From assembly GCA_021299695.1 (NCBI GenBank), contig JAJTEK010000002.1, positions 1 to 64,000 of the forward strand: a stretch of 64,000 bases of DNA, read 5' to 3'. Below, piece by piece: positions 38,108 to 47,667 of this stretch. The stretch comes from Pirellula sp. (GTDB taxonomy: Bacteria; Planctomycetota; Planctomycetia; Pirellulales; Pirellulaceae). Every line of letters begins with the position of its first letter. The stretch's first letter is position 1. Below the pieces are notes generated by a model, which did not search any database, was not told the origin of the DNA, and saw nothing but the letters and a program-made list of their open reading frames with translations. A program made the position numbers and the translations under genes.

Positions 38108-39565
38108 ATGACTAGAAACACCCTTGGGGAAGCCCGAACCAAGATCGTCGCAACGGTAGGACCGGCCTGCGAGGCCGAGGAGATCCTTACCGAGCTAGTG
38201 CAACATGGAGTCGATGTGTTTCGCATCAATGCAGCCCATGGCAAGACGGCCGACTTTGAAAGGATCCTCAAGAAAATCAAATCGGTACGGGCCAAGACCG
38301 GTTTCCCCGTCGCGGTGCTCTTGGACCTCGCAGGTCCAAAGATCCGACTCGGGCAATTGGTCCAGGACCCTTTGGAGGTCCAGATTGGCCAGGAGCTTTC
38401 GTTCGTTCGCGGCGAGAATGCCAGCCAACCCGACGAGTTGACGAGCAACTATTCGAAACTCATCGATGAGGTCAACATAGGCGATCGAGTCATGCTCGCC
38501 GACGGCACCATCTCGCTCGATGTGATCGACAAGTCCAAAGATCGTCTGCGATGCGTCGTAGCCGTGCGAGGGACGATCCGATCCAGGCAGGGAATCAATC
38601 TGCCTGGCGTGTCCTTGTCCGTCTCCTCGATGCGTCCCGAAGATGTCGAGAACGCCCTGTGGGCCGCTCGCAATGAAATCGATTTCATCAGCTTGTCGTT
38701 CGCAAGATCCGCCCAGGACGTCGCGTCGTTGAAGAACCTTTTGGCATCGATGGATGCCCATGCGTTGGTGATTGCCAAAATCGAAAAACGCGAAGCCTTG
38801 GAATGCCTCGAGGAGATCGTCGATGCGGCCGATGGGGTGATGGTCGCTCGGGGTGATCTAGGTGTTGAAATCGACGTGGCCGAAACACCTGTGGCCCAGA
38901 AACGGATCATCCAGGTCTGCAAGGACAAAATGAAGCCGGTTATCGTCGCTACCCAGATGCTCGAGAGCATGCATCACAATCGACGACCGACCCGAGCCGA
39001 AGCCAGCGACGTGGCCAACGCGATCCTCGACGGCGCCGATGCATGCATGCTCAGCGGCGAGACGGCCATCGGGGACCATCCTGTCGTCGTCGTCGAGATG
39101 ATGAATCGGATCATGCTGAGCACCGAAACGATGCTCAAAAATGTCAGTGGGGATTCCAAAGCAAGGATTTCGACTCATGTCCATCCGATCACAGCAGCTG
39201 TGACCCACAATGCTGCGAACATCGCCGAAGCCATCCAGGCAAAACTCGTCGTCGTGGCGACGCGGACCGGTGGAACCGCATGGGTCAAAGCCAAACAGCG
39301 CAACTACATCCCGACGTTGGGGGTAAGCGACTCGGAGGCTACCCTTAGGCGAATGTGCTTGTTCTGGGGGATCATGCCCCACCAAGTCGCCCAGCTCGAT
39401 AGTCCCGAGTCTCTGGTCGCCGATGTGACCACGTGGGGTAAATCGACAGGGGTATTAACGGCCGGCGACAGGGTGGTCTTTGTCACCGGAACGGGACTCC
39501 TCAACCAAACCCACAATTTGATCTTCGTCAACGAAGTTTCCAAAAACGAACGGATCGGGCAATAA
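38108..39565 (+). CDS. pyk: Pyruvate kinase, K+-independent type
   Basis: 485 residues. It catalyses PEP + ADP to pyruvate + ATP. Visible are TKIVATVGPAC, FRINAAHG, LLDLAGPKIRLG, the Mg/PEP motif GVMVARGDLGVEI and TQMLESMHHNRRPTRAEASD, with LSGETAIG. The rabbit-muscle segment D-T-K-G-P-E-I-R-T is here D-L-A-G-P-K-I-R-L: Lys replaces Glu117, the published marker of K+-independent enzymes, and S of RxNxSHG is Ala. The C-terminal regulatory domain is present. A 200-base gene-free gap lies upstream and AGAGGAC precedes the ATG. Confidence 0.95.
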   Translation: MTRNTLGEARTKIVATVGPACEAEEILTELVQHGVDVFRINAAHGKTADFERILKKIKSVRAKTGFPVAVLLDLAGPKIRLGQLVQDPLEVQIGQELSFVRGENASQPDELTSNYSKLIDEVNIGDRVMLADGTISLDVIDKSKDRLRCVVAVRGTIRSRQGINLPGVSLSVSSMRPEDVENALWAARNEIDFISLSFARSAQDVASLKNLLASMDAHALVIAKIEKREALECLEEIVDAADGVMVARGDLGVEIDVAETPVAQKRIIQVCKDKMKPVIVATQMLESMHHNRRPTRAEASDVANAILDGADACMLSGETAIGDHPVVVVEMMNRIMLSTETMLKNVSGDSKARISTHVHPITAAVTHNAANIAEAIQAKLVVVATRTGGTAWVKAKQRNYIPTLGVSDSEATLRRMCLFWGIMPHQVAQLDSPESLVADVTTWGKSTGVLTAGDRVVFVTGTGLLNQTHNLIFVNEVSKNERIGQ

Positions 39566-39621
39566 GACTTCTCGAATAATTTAGTCAAGTATTTCTTCCT
39601 GGCAGCGAATAGAATAGGAGT

Positions 39622-41814
39622 ATGACCAAGCCAACTCGCCCCTCGTTCTACTCCGCACTTCGTCTGCCAGTGTTGTTCGCGGCTGTGCTCCTCGTTCAGG
39701 GGATCGGCCCTTGGGCCTATGGGTTTCCCTGTGCGCTGAGAGACACGGAAAACCAGCAGCAATTGGACGAAAAGGGATCGGAAGCTCCCCCGGAGAAACC
39801 GCAGGACCAAGAGTCTCAAGTGGCCCGAGGAGCGACCCTGATCCGCGTTCCCTTGCCCTTGTCATCCGATGCAGATACCAGGATCCTCGCGTCGCTCGAA
39901 TCGGTTGCGATGCGAAGCGACGGGAACCAGCGACCGGTCGTGATTCTAGAATTTGTCTCAGCTTCACTCCCCTCGGGGCCCGCCGCAGCCGATGCCAATG
40001 GGGCGCTCGAGGCACCCGGTGAGTCCAAGAGCATCGGCCAGGGGACCCCGTTTGAAAAAGCGCTTTCGGTGTCGCGCTGGCTCAGCGGGCCGAAAGGAAA
40101 TCGAGTCAAGAGCGTCGGGTACATCACATCGAATCTCCGCGGACATGCTGTTTTGATCGCCCGTATGTTCCCTGCATCGGCCATCCGATCGATGCTCGAC
40201 CCAAGCCAATCGCTCGTGCAATTGGATCTCGAAGGAGGCGGCGTCGAGTACACGACCCTTCCAGAGCTTGAATCGAAACCACGCGAGCAAGGTGCATGGC
40301 GGGAACGGCAGTTGGTCCCTGCAAACCAAATGGCTTCGTTCAATGGCCAAGAGTTGCGTCAGAGGCGGTGGATCTCAAGCCTAGTTAACCAGCGCGAACT
40401 TTTGCCCGTGGCTCTGAAGCTCACTGGCCCGATTCAGCAGAAGCCCCTGTTTTCGCTTCCACGCAAGCCGGTGCATTTGAAACTCAGCGGCGTCCTGCAT
40501 CGTCGAGTGGTCAATCGTACGCTGCGCGCAATCGATGATGCGGTCAACAATCAAAAAGCCGACTTGGTCCTGATCCAGCTCGACAGCCCTGGCGGAAACC
40601 TAGACGACTCGATTCGACTGGCGTATCGGCTCGCCGAAATCCCGTCGGACAAAGCGGAGGTCATCGTCTATGTCAGCAAGCATGCGCGCGGCGATGCGGC
40701 GCTGATCGCCTTGGCCGCCGATGCGATCTACATGGCTCCCGACGCGGTCCTGGGTACTGGGGGCGAGGCGAGTATCAACGCTGCTGAAATCGAGAAACGC
40801 AAAACCAATTTCCTTGAGCTCGCACAGCGCAAATCCCGAGCAGCCGGAGATCTCGTCGGCTTGGTTCACCCCGATGCGATCGTCCACGATTTTCTCGCCG
40901 CCGACGGACGTCGAATGCGAACGGTTCCTACTTGGGTGATCGACGATCCCCGAAACCCCATGTGGACCAAAGGCCAAGCGGTCGACTACAGCAAAGGCAT
41001 CGAGACCGATCGAGCGATTGCGATGGGTCTCGCCTCGGGTCGAGCCAACGATCTCGAAAGCGTCGCTAAACTTTTCGGCGTCGATGAATTGCCCGTCGAC
41101 AAGCAGACGAGCCGGATCGATCAGTCCATCGAGTGGCTCGCCTCGCAACGCTGGCTTGCCTATGTCTGCTTCCTCGTGGGTCTGATTTGCCTAAGCGCCG
41201 AGCTCAGTACGCCCGGAGTCGGCGTCCCGGGCCTGATCGCTCTGGTCTGCTTCATGGTCTTCTTCTGGATGAACTTGTTCCAAGGCACCATCGAGTGGCT
41301 GGAAATCCTGTTGATCGTCGCAGGTATCGGTTGTTTGCTGACCGAAATTTTCCTGCTTCCAGGGTTTGGTGTTTTTGGTTTTGCAGGTTTGGTCATGCTC
41401 GCCGCAGGTCTGCTGCTGGCTGGCCAATCCTTCACCATCCCGACGAATCGATATCAATTGGAGAAAGTTGTCCAAGGGCTAGGACAAATGGGACTCGGTA
41501 TGATCGTTCTCCTGGGCGCTTTGGTGGTCTTCCACAAGCAGTTGGCCAAACTGCCCATGGTACGTTGGTTCGCCCTCGACCAACCCCTTTCGGATAAATT
41601 CGTCGTGGCGATGGATCGCCTCGATGAGGATCGGCAGATGCTCAAGGGCCGTTATGGAACCACCATGACCCGGTGCAACCCCCACGGCAAAGCCATTCTA
41701 GGTGACATGGTCGTCGACGTGGTCTCCAAGTCTGGTTGGATCGACGAAGATATGCCTATTGAGGTCGTCGATATCAAAGACAATTATGTCATGGTCCGTC
41801 GCCGAACGATCTAG
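39622..41814 (+). CDS. NfeD-family membrane protein with ClpP-like domains, catalytic Ser apparently lost
   Basis: 730 residues. A signal segment (LPVLFAAVLLVQGIGPWAYG) is followed by a degenerate first ClpP-like unit (about 70-200, FEKALSVSRWLSGPKGNRVKS then NLRGHAVLIA). A second unit (about 283-430) has LIQLDSPGGN (321-325 oxyanion region) and ALIALAADAIYMAPDAVLG. Active NfeD1b proteases have a Ser just before ALIALA; here the sequence is HARGDAALIALA, without Ser. C-terminal membrane segments (about 505-645, VCFLVGLICLSAELSTPG; LLIVAGIGCLLTEIFLLPGFG) precede a small NfeD OB-fold. A role in membrane quality control is family-based. Confidence 0.88.
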   Translation: MTKPTRPSFYSALRLPVLFAAVLLVQGIGPWAYGFPCALRDTENQQQLDEKGSEAPPEKPQDQESQVARGATLIRVPLPLSSDADTRILASLESVAMRSDGNQRPVVILEFVSASLPSGPAAADANGALEAPGESKSIGQGTPFEKALSVSRWLSGPKGNRVKSVGYITSNLRGHAVLIARMFPASAIRSMLDPSQSLVQLDLEGGGVEYTTLPELESKPREQGAWRERQLVPANQMASFNGQELRQRRWISSLVNQRELLPVALKLTGPIQQKPLFSLPRKPVHLKLSGVLHRRVVNRTLRAIDDAVNNQKADLVLIQLDSPGGNLDDSIRLAYRLAEIPSDKAEVIVYVSKHARGDAALIALAADAIYMAPDAVLGTGGEASINAAEIEKRKTNFLELAQRKSRAAGDLVGLVHPDAIVHDFLAADGRRMRTVPTWVIDDPRNPMWTKGQAVDYSKGIETDRAIAMGLASGRANDLESVAKLFGVDELPVDKQTSRIDQSIEWLASQRWLAYVCFLVGLICLSAELSTPGVGVPGLIALVCFMVFFWMNLFQGTIEWLEILLIVAGIGCLLTEIFLLPGFGVFGFAGLVMLAAGLLLAGQSFTIPTNRYQLEKVVQGLGQMGLGMIVLLGALVVFHKQLAKLPMVRWFALDQPLSDKFVVAMDRLDEDRQMLKGRYGTTMTRCNPHGKAILGDMVVDVVSKSGWIDEDMPIEVVDIKDNYVMVRRRTI

Positions 41815-41820
41815 GCTCTG

Positions 41821-41855
41821 AGCTTCGGGATTCCCCCCGGGGCTTTGCCTTTTTC
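41821..41855 (+). terminator. Probable Rho-independent terminator after the NfeD gene
   Basis: AGCTTCGGG (41821-41829) pairs with CCCGGGGCT (41836-41844) using two G-U pairs, over a 6-base loop, followed by TTGCCTTTTTC. It starts 6 bases after the plus-strand stop codon. Confidence 0.65.
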
Positions 41856-41956
41856 GAAACGAACGATATGGCACTTGGGTGACAATTGGTACGATACTTC
41901 TTGAACCTATCACTACTTTGGATCAGGGCGCAGGCCCTAAGATTGCTAACCCGACG

Positions 41957-43135
41957 ATGAATGCACAATTCCTAGACTTTCTCGCCAATGCCAACGAGTC
42001 GATGCGGCAAGCAGGAACCTTTAAGAACGAGCGGGTAATCGACTCGGCACAAGGGACCTTGGTCACCCTGGCCGATGGCAAGCAGTATCTGAACCTGTGC
42101 GCCAACAACTACCTGGGGCTAGCCCAACACCCATCGGTGGGGCAAGCTGCCGACGAGGCCTTGGCCCGATGGGGATACGGGATGGCCTCGGTACGTTTTA
42201 TCTGCGGTACGCAAACCATCCACAAGCAGCTTGAAAAACAGCTCAGCGATTTTCTCGGTTTCGAAGATACGATCCTCTACAACTCCTGTTGGGATGCCAA
42301 CGGTGGGCTTTTCGAGACGATCCTCGGCCCCGAAGATGCGATCATCTCCGACGAGCTCAACCACGCGAGCATCATCGACGGAGTAAGGCTCTGCAAGGCG
42401 CAGCGTTTTCGCTACAAGAACAATTCGATCGAAGACTTGAAGGCCAAACTCCAGGAAGCAAAATCCGCCCGATTTCGTTTGATCGCCACCGACGGGGTTT
42501 TCTCCATGGACGGCACCATCGCGGATCTTGCGTCGGTTTGCGAACTGGCCGATCAGTACGATGCGATGGTGATGGTCGATGACTCGCATGCCGTGGGTTT
42601 TGTCGGACCCAAAGGCAGAGGTTCGCATGAGCACTGCGGCGTGATGGACCGCATCGACATCATGACAGGAACCCTCGGCAAAGCCCTTGGAGGAGCCAGC
42701 GGGGGCTATACCTCGGGAAACGCCCAAATGGTTGAACTGCTCCGTCAGCGCTCTCGCACCTACCTTTTTTCCAACACCATTGCCCCTCCGGTCGTCGCTG
42801 GCGCGATCCGCGCGTTGGAACTACTCCAGGAATCGACGGAACTGAGGGACCGATTGGAATCCAACACCCAATTCTTCCGGACGGAAATGCAACGTCGTGG
42901 ACTCAATATCCTGCCGGGTGTCCATCCCATCGTCCCGGTCATGATCGGCGATGCCGCCTTGGCTGGAAAAGTGGCACAAGCGATGTTGGCCGAGGGCATC
43001 TACGTCATCGGGTTCTCTTATCCGGTCGTTCCCCAAGGCAAGGCGCGGATCCGCACCCAAGTCTCTGCGGCTCATAGCATCGACCAACTCGCCCATGCAG
43101 CCGCCGCCTTCGAACGATCCATCCAATCGGCTTAG
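41957..43135 (+). CDS. kbl: Glycine C-acetyltransferase (2-amino-3-ketobutyrate CoA ligase)
   Basis: 392 residues from ATG 41957, matching the usual ~397; a GTG at 41879 would add 26 residues with no family counterpart. PLP-dependent alpha-oxoamine synthase: the second half of threonine degradation, cleaving 2-amino-3-oxobutyrate with CoA to glycine and acetyl-CoA. Visible are [53 protein letters not shown] and the PLP-lysine region [16 protein letters not shown]. No threonine dehydrogenase gene is adjacent. Confidence 0.93.
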   Translation: MNAQFLDFLANANESMRQAGTFKNERVIDSAQGTLVTLADGKQYLNLCANNYLGLAQHPSVGQAADEALARWGYGMASVRFICGTQTIHKQLEKQLSDFLGFEDTILYNSCWDANGGLFETILGPEDAIISDELNHASIIDGVRLCKAQRFRYKNNSIEDLKAKLQEAKSARFRLIATDGVFSMDGTIADLASVCELADQYDAMVMVDDSHAVGFVGPKGRGSHEHCGVMDRIDIMTGTLGKALGGASGGYTSGNAQMVELLRQRSRTYLFSNTIAPPVVAGAIRALELLQESTELRDRLESNTQFFRTEMQRRGLNILPGVHPIVPVMIGDAALAGKVAQAMLAEGIYVIGFSYPVVPQGKARIRTQVSAAHSIDQLAHAAAAFERSIQSA

Positions 43136-43151
43136 CCTCATCAGGTGCGAC

Positions 43152-44087
43152 ATGGATTCCGACCAATGGAAACTCGCTAGCTTGCAAACCCTTGAGTATC
43201 TCCAAAGGCTCGGGGTCAAGCACTTACCTAAGCCCAGCGCGCAACTCTCAGAGATCCTTGCCGATTGGGTCGATGTGTCCTCCAAGGGATCGGGCGGAAC
43301 TTCGATACCTAGTTCTCGACCGCAGTTGCAAGCGCCCGAGCCGAAGCAACCGACATCGCAGGTGCCGAAGAAACCAGCTCAGGCTCCGGCTCAGGTGGCG
43401 GCTCCGGTTCCGGTTCAGGTGGCGTCGCCAAGTGCCATGGAGCCGGCATCGCGAAGCGTAGCTAAGCCTTACGGGCCGCCCGTCGAATCGCCTTGGATGA
43501 CCCCAGCCCGCAGCTCCCAAGAACGCTCCGAAGCCTTGAGTCAGTTGAAGCTCCAGGTCGAGGCATGCCGTTTGTGCAAAGACATTGTCTGCCATCGTCG
43601 TCAAACGGTCTTTGGGGTAGGGCCAGTGACGACCCGCTTTGTGATGATCGGCGATGCTCCCGGTCCAGAGGAGGACCGGCTCGGGGAACCCTTCGTAGGG
43701 GCCTCGGGAGAATTGTTCGATAAGATCTTGCGGGCGACCGGAATAGCGCGGGATCAGGTGTATGTCCTCAACACGCTCAAGTGTCGGCCACCGAACAACC
43801 GGGTCCCGAGCGACATTGAGTTGGACAACTGTCGCCCGTACATCGAAGCACAGCTAGAGATTCTTCAGCCCGAATACATCATCTGTTGGGGAGCCACCGC
43901 AGTTCGGGCGGTGCTTCAGACCACCGAATCGATCGGTCGATTGCGAGGCCGTTTTCACTGTTATAAAAAAGCCAAGGTGTTGGTGACTTACCATCCCACG
44001 TACTTGGAAAGAGCGCCTGAGGCCAAGAAGTTGACATGGCAGGACATGCAGATGCTTATGCGCGAACTCGGGACGCTAAAAGCTTGA
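43152..44087 (+). CDS. Uracil-DNA glycosylase, family 4-like (Fe-S)
   Basis: 311 residues from ATG 43152 with AGGTG just upstream; the open frame reaches back into kbl (42951), which I reject. An N-terminal region and a Pro/Ala/Gln-rich linker (43330-43440) precede the catalytic domain. Fe-S cysteines: C139-x-x-C142, then LKCRPPNNR and DNCRPY. Motif A reads GDAPGPEEDRLGEPFVG (family GE-PG; Asp replaces Glu) and motif B VTYHPTYL. It removes uracil from DNA. The gene starts 16 bases after kbl, and its end overlaps the convergent minus-strand gene by 32 bases. Confidence 0.9.
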   Translation: MDSDQWKLASLQTLEYLQRLGVKHLPKPSAQLSEILADWVDVSSKGSGGTSIPSSRPQLQAPEPKQPTSQVPKKPAQAPAQVAAPVPVQVASPSAMEPASRSVAKPYGPPVESPWMTPARSSQERSEALSQLKLQVEACRLCKDIVCHRRQTVFGVGPVTTRFVMIGDAPGPEEDRLGEPFVGASGELFDKILRATGIARDQVYVLNTLKCRPPNNRVPSDIELDNCRPYIEAQLEILQPEYIICWGATAVRAVLQTTESIGRLRGRFHCYKKAKVLVTYHPTYLERAPEAKKLTWQDMQMLMRELGTLKA

Positions 44088-45756
44088 GCCTCTCGACGCA
44101 GTTGGCTTGAGGGAACAGCAGCATCGAGTATTCTCGCGAGAAGAGCCCTTGCGATCCGGTAGCCCGCCGCAGGGTCGTCTGGTAAAGGGATTGATGTTCC
44201 TGCAAGATCGGTTCGATCGACTGACGGATACGCGCCTTTAACTCGACCATGCGTCGATGCCAAGGTCGCTTGAATCCCTTGGGTGGAATAGCCGCAAGCA
44301 ACCCAGCATGCTCTTGGGCTAAGCTTTCGGCATAGGGATCGCCCGAAGCCAAAAAGGATTCCGGCGAGGACCTCAATCGGCGGGCTTGATCGCTCAGGTT
44401 GGCTACCAGTGCATCGAGATGCTCGACCGATCGTCGCACGGTCTCTGGCAGCGGTAGATGGAGCGTCGCAGTTGCGATCGCATAGGCTGGAGGTTCGATC
44501 CGAAGAAAGTCTCGAATGATCTGGTCGGTCAAGCGGTCGTAGATCCCCCCTCCGATTCCGTGGACGAACCCATCGGCCAGGAAGCATCTGAGGAACAGCG
44601 TGGTCATCAGTGCGCGTGGCCGAAGGCAAATCACTTCGGGGGCGGTTTGTTCGATGATGGATTTCAAGGTGCCTGGCAGCGATGCGATACGGATCGTCCA
44701 AGCGAACTCACCTGGGCGCGACCCGGAGGCCAATTCCCATTCGGTTGACTGCGAGCGAACCCACATCCGATTCCGTCCTGCATCGCTCGATTGGTACAGC
44801 CAGAAGGGGAGTTCGATCCAATCACCGAACCTGCCCAGAGCCGCGACGGGTTGTCCTGGATTGGTAATCTGCTCACGGCTACGGTAGTCGTCGAGCGCAA
44901 CGTTGTAGGTTTTGTGCAACGCATCGGCGTGAGTTAAGCAATGCTCGACGAAATCGAACCAAGCTTCCGTTTGGCAAATCCGGCTCATTGGGATATCGAT
45001 ATTCTCAAGTCCATTTTGAGCCTCGATCCGATGGCGGGCTTGGGACAGGGCGATCGCCGCATCGCACGACTCGTCGAGGCTCTCGACAATTTCGAAGTAG
45101 GGTCTTGCCAGTGGGGTCGGTAGTCCCAACGACTCAGCGGAATGTTCGATTTGGCGAATAAAGGCTTCTATGCGATCGAGTGCGATGCGGTGTTGATGCC
45201 AAGGTTTGGGTGCGGAGTTTTTGGATCCGGACTTTTGAAGTGGAAGCTCGCAGGGGCTGAAGACCAGTTGTTGGGAATCCGGGGCAGGCCGGTGAGGGAT
45301 CTTGATCGAGAGCGATTTGGGCAAGTCATGATCGATGATCACATGCAGTCCGATCGATCGGGAGCCTTGCGATTGGAGTTCTTTGGCCATCGCATCGATC
45401 AAAAAGTTTTTGTACCAGACTCCTGGATGGAACGGCTCGGGTTGGTGTCCTCCGACGATCCAGTGGATTGGGTCCTCGATTTTTGAAGAGGTTGATTGGG
45501 CTTTGGGATGGCCGGCCAAGTACGAGAGCAAATAGCGTGAGGCGACTGCGGCGACTTCGGTGCGAGTTCGATCGCGAAGCTGGAGGATCCAGGAAGGATT
45601 CTGGATCGATGAGGCTTGGCGGTGATTGGCCCTTACCTGAGCGATTAGGCGATGGTGCTCCGGGACGCACAGATCTTGGTTGTCGCTTCGAGGCGCTCGG
45701 ATCGGGGTTAAGGGTGGCTCAGTCAGGCGGGAGACCGCCGCGACCTGATGGGTCAC
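44056..45756 (-). CDS. BshC-like protein (putative cysteine-adding enzyme of bacillithiol synthesis)
   Basis: 566 residues from GTG 45756, whose GTGA overlaps the upstream stop by 4 bases; a TTG at 45777 is the alternative. The segment WIVGGHQPEPFHPGVWYKNF resembles the BshC signature (T-G-Q/H-Q-P-G-L-F-G-G-P-L-Y), and LHVIIDHD recalls the following D-D-H-D part. The C-terminal half has a helical region with LLAAIPPKGFKRPWHRRMVEL and ends in LPFPQANCVERLKLL-like text, as BshC proteins do. No bshA or bshB is nearby, although a glycosyltransferase precedes it. The assignment is tentative; planctomycete homologues are usually called hypothetical. Confidence 0.5.
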   Translation of the reverse strand: MTHQVAAVSRLTEPPLTPIRAPRSDNQDLCVPEHHRLIAQVRANHRQASSIQNPSWILQLRDRTRTEVAAVASRYLLSYLAGHPKAQSTSSKIEDPIHWIVGGHQPEPFHPGVWYKNFLIDAMAKELQSQGSRSIGLHVIIDHDLPKSLSIKIPHRPAPDSQQLVFSPCELPLQKSGSKNSAPKPWHQHRIALDRIEAFIRQIEHSAESLGLPTPLARPYFEIVESLDESCDAAIALSQARHRIEAQNGLENIDIPMSRICQTEAWFDFVEHCLTHADALHKTYNVALDDYRSREQITNPGQPVAALGRFGDWIELPFWLYQSSDAGRNRMWVRSQSTEWELASGSRPGEFAWTIRIASLPGTLKSIIEQTAPEVICLRPRALMTTLFLRCFLADGFVHGIGGGIYDRLTDQIIRDFLRIEPPAYAIATATLHLPLPETVRRSVEHLDALVANLSDQARRLRSSPESFLASGDPYAESLAQEHAGLLAAIPPKGFKRPWHRRMVELKARIRQSIEPILQEHQSLYQTTLRRATGSQGLFSREYSMLLFPQANCVERLKLLASRVRA

Positions 45757-46511
45757 GAGCAGCACTCGATACCGCAACCGGCGGGAAAGAGAGCCGGGAG
45801 TTTCAGGCCGCGGGCTTGCATGGCCTGGATGCTCTCGTCGATGATGGAGTTGTAGTATTTGAGTCGGACTCCACCGTCGTCTAGGGCTCCGCCGAAGGAG
45901 CGGGCAAGATCAAGGTAGATCAGAGGGACTGGGAGTTCTTGGATGCTCAGTCCGAGCATGGCCGCTTGGGCCCAGAGTTCCAGGGGCATTGCATATCCAT
46001 CGACGGTGATTCGCAATTGTTCTAGCGCGGAGACTCGGTAGGCTTTGAATCCGCAGAAGGTGTCCGTCAGATTCCAGCCAAAGAGGTCGTTGATCCGTTT
46101 GGTGATGGTTCGGTTGATGTAGAGCCGTTCCGGGGGAGGTGGTAGCGAGTCACCTTCGTAGGCTTGTAGGTACCTTGATCCCGAAACGATGTCGCAATTT
46201 TTGCAAGCTTCGATGAAGGAAGGGATACGCTGAGGCTGGTGTTGTCCATCGCAATCGAGCGTTACTAGGAATTCGTAGCCTTCTTCGATGGCGTAGTTAA
46301 AAGCGGTCTTTAGGGCCGCGCCGTAGCCGCGATTCTTTGGGTGGTGGATGACGGCAATGTCGTGGCGTTTTTTGAGAAGTTCGGTTGTCCCGTCTTTGGA
46401 CCCGTCATCGACGGCCAGAACGTCCGTCGCGTAGCGGAGCACTTCATCGAGCACGCCGTCGACGTGGTTGACTTCGTTGTAAACCGGGATTGCGGCGAGC
46501 CATCGAGCCAT
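45753..46511 (-). CDS. Family 2 glycosyltransferase (dolichol-phosphate mannosyltransferase-like)
   Basis: 252 residues. GT-A fold: AAIPVYNEVNHVDGVL at the N-terminus, VLAVDDGSKDGT, HPKNRGYGAALKTAF, and the metal motif TLDCDGQHQPQRIP (DxD region). TDTFCGFKAYR is the conserved acceptor-site segment. No membrane segment, so it is a cytoplasmic-face enzyme transferring a sugar, often to a polyprenyl phosphate. Its start lies 202 bases inside the preceding gene, in another frame, and its stop overlaps the next gene by 4 bases. The conserved N-terminal motif shows that this start is correct. Confidence 0.9.
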   Translation of the reverse strand: MARWLAAIPVYNEVNHVDGVLDEVLRYATDVLAVDDGSKDGTTELLKKRHDIAVIHHPKNRGYGAALKTAFNYAIEEGYEFLVTLDCDGQHQPQRIPSFIEACKNCDIVSGSRYLQAYEGDSLPPPPERLYINRTITKRINDLFGWNLTDTFCGFKAYRVSALEQLRITVDGYAMPLELWAQAAMLGLSIQELPVPLIYLDLARSFGGALDDGGVRLKYYNSIIDESIQAMQARGLKLPALFPAGCGIECCS

Positions 46512-47608
46512 GTTTGAAACCGATCCAGAGGAGAAATGAAATTCCGGTGCATTGTAGATGCCCGGAAACCCGGGTCAACAAAAGGGTGATCGATCGAAGC
46601 GATTTTTTCGAGTTTGGGTAGTTTGAGCCATTGGACGCTTCCGTCGTTGTACAGGACGTTGAGTCCTCGGTTTCCGTGGAGTTCGAAGTCCTCGTCGTTG
46701 GGTTCTGAGTGGAGTTCGGCGGGCCAACGGTCCCCGATCCAGGCGACTCGGGCGGAGGATTCGATCGAGGGGGCTTGGTATTTGTCCTCGACGATTGAGC
46801 CCATGTGGTAGGAATAATCGCCGCCGGCGAGCATTCGCCAGACATAGCGCTTGGACTCAGGGGCTTGGAGATATTGCTGCGAGGTCGGGATATTGGCGAG
46901 CCAAGGGGAGGAGGGTTCGCCGGGGCATTGGAGCCATCGCTTCGTGTCGAGTAATTCCTTGTCCTGCAGTCGGATTGCGTAGACACCTGCAAACGACAAA
47001 GGGCCTTGGGGTTCGATCGCTGGGAGGCGATGGGTGGGTTGGAATTGGGCAAAAGAGATCAGGGCTGAACCAAGATGCCGAAGGTTTTCGGCGCATTCAT
47101 GTTGCCGTGCCGATTCCCGCCAGCGGAGGATTCCAGGGAGCAGAAACGACAGGACGACGATCCCGGCGGCTAGAGCGACGAGGCTATCGAGCCACGCGAC
47201 GCGGGTGCTTTGGGACTCGGCAGAGTGGAACTGCTGCGAAAGAGCAAATGCTTGCGTCGGGGAAGGACTGTTGGACTGTTGTTGGATTGCCCGGAGGGTC
47301 TGTTCGATCAGCCCGTCAGGTGGCAGATCGAGCGTTTCGGGCTGGCCCCCCGAGAGGCTATCCGAGAGACTATCCGAGAGGCTATCCGAGAGGCTATCCG
47401 AGGGGCTAATCGCTTGGTCTAGTTGATCTTCGGCCGGTTGTTCCTCGGCCAGGGGTTCGAGCAACGAGCGAAGATCACGAAGTCGTTGTTGGAGCGTTTG
47501 GTCGCCGAGCAGAAGAGCTTCGATTTCCGCATTTTCTTGATCGGAAAGGCCGCCCAGGATGTAGCCCAGGAGGGTTTCGTCAGAAGGTAGGGGAAGGTCA
47601 CCACTCAT
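46310..47608 (-). CDS. Anti-sigma-factor-like membrane protein; 3' end reads into the next gene
   Basis: 432 residues as read. The N-terminus (DETLLGYILGGLSDQENAEIEALL) is typical of proteins encoded behind ECF sigma genes. A DSLS repeat (12-base unit, about five copies, near 47340-47405) precedes one membrane segment (LVALAAGIVVLSFLLPGIL). The outer part resembles DUF1559-type proteins (CAENLRHLGSALISFAQ; LNVLYNDGSVQWLKLP). The last ~67 residues (STTSTACSMKCSATRRT) are low-complexity because they overlap the glycosyltransferase in another frame; the native protein probably ends near 46520-46570. It lies 59 bases after the ECF sigma gene and probably holds it at the membrane. Confidence 0.7.
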   Translation of the reverse strand: MSGDLPLPSDETLLGYILGGLSDQENAEIEALLLGDQTLQQRLRDLRSLLEPLAEEQPAEDQLDQAISPSDSLSDSLSDSLSDSLSGGQPETLDLPPDGLIEQTLRAIQQQSNSPSPTQAFALSQQFHSAESQSTRVAWLDSLVALAAGIVVLSFLLPGILRWRESARQHECAENLRHLGSALISFAQFQPTHRLPAIEPQGPLSFAGVYAIRLQDKELLDTKRWLQCPGEPSSPWLANIPTSQQYLQAPESKRYVWRMLAGGDYSYHMGSIVEDKYQAPSIESSARVAWIGDRWPAELHSEPNDEDFELHGNRGLNVLYNDGSVQWLKLPKLEKIASIDHPFVDPGFRASTMHRNFISPLDRFQTWLDGSPQSRFTTKSTTSTACSMKCSATRRTFWPSMTGPKTGQPNFSKNATTLPSSTTQRIAATARP

Positions 47609-47667
47609 GGCGTTTTGGCAGTGTGGTCTTGTTTGGATTGCGGAAAAGGAAAAGCGTTATAGCTCTC

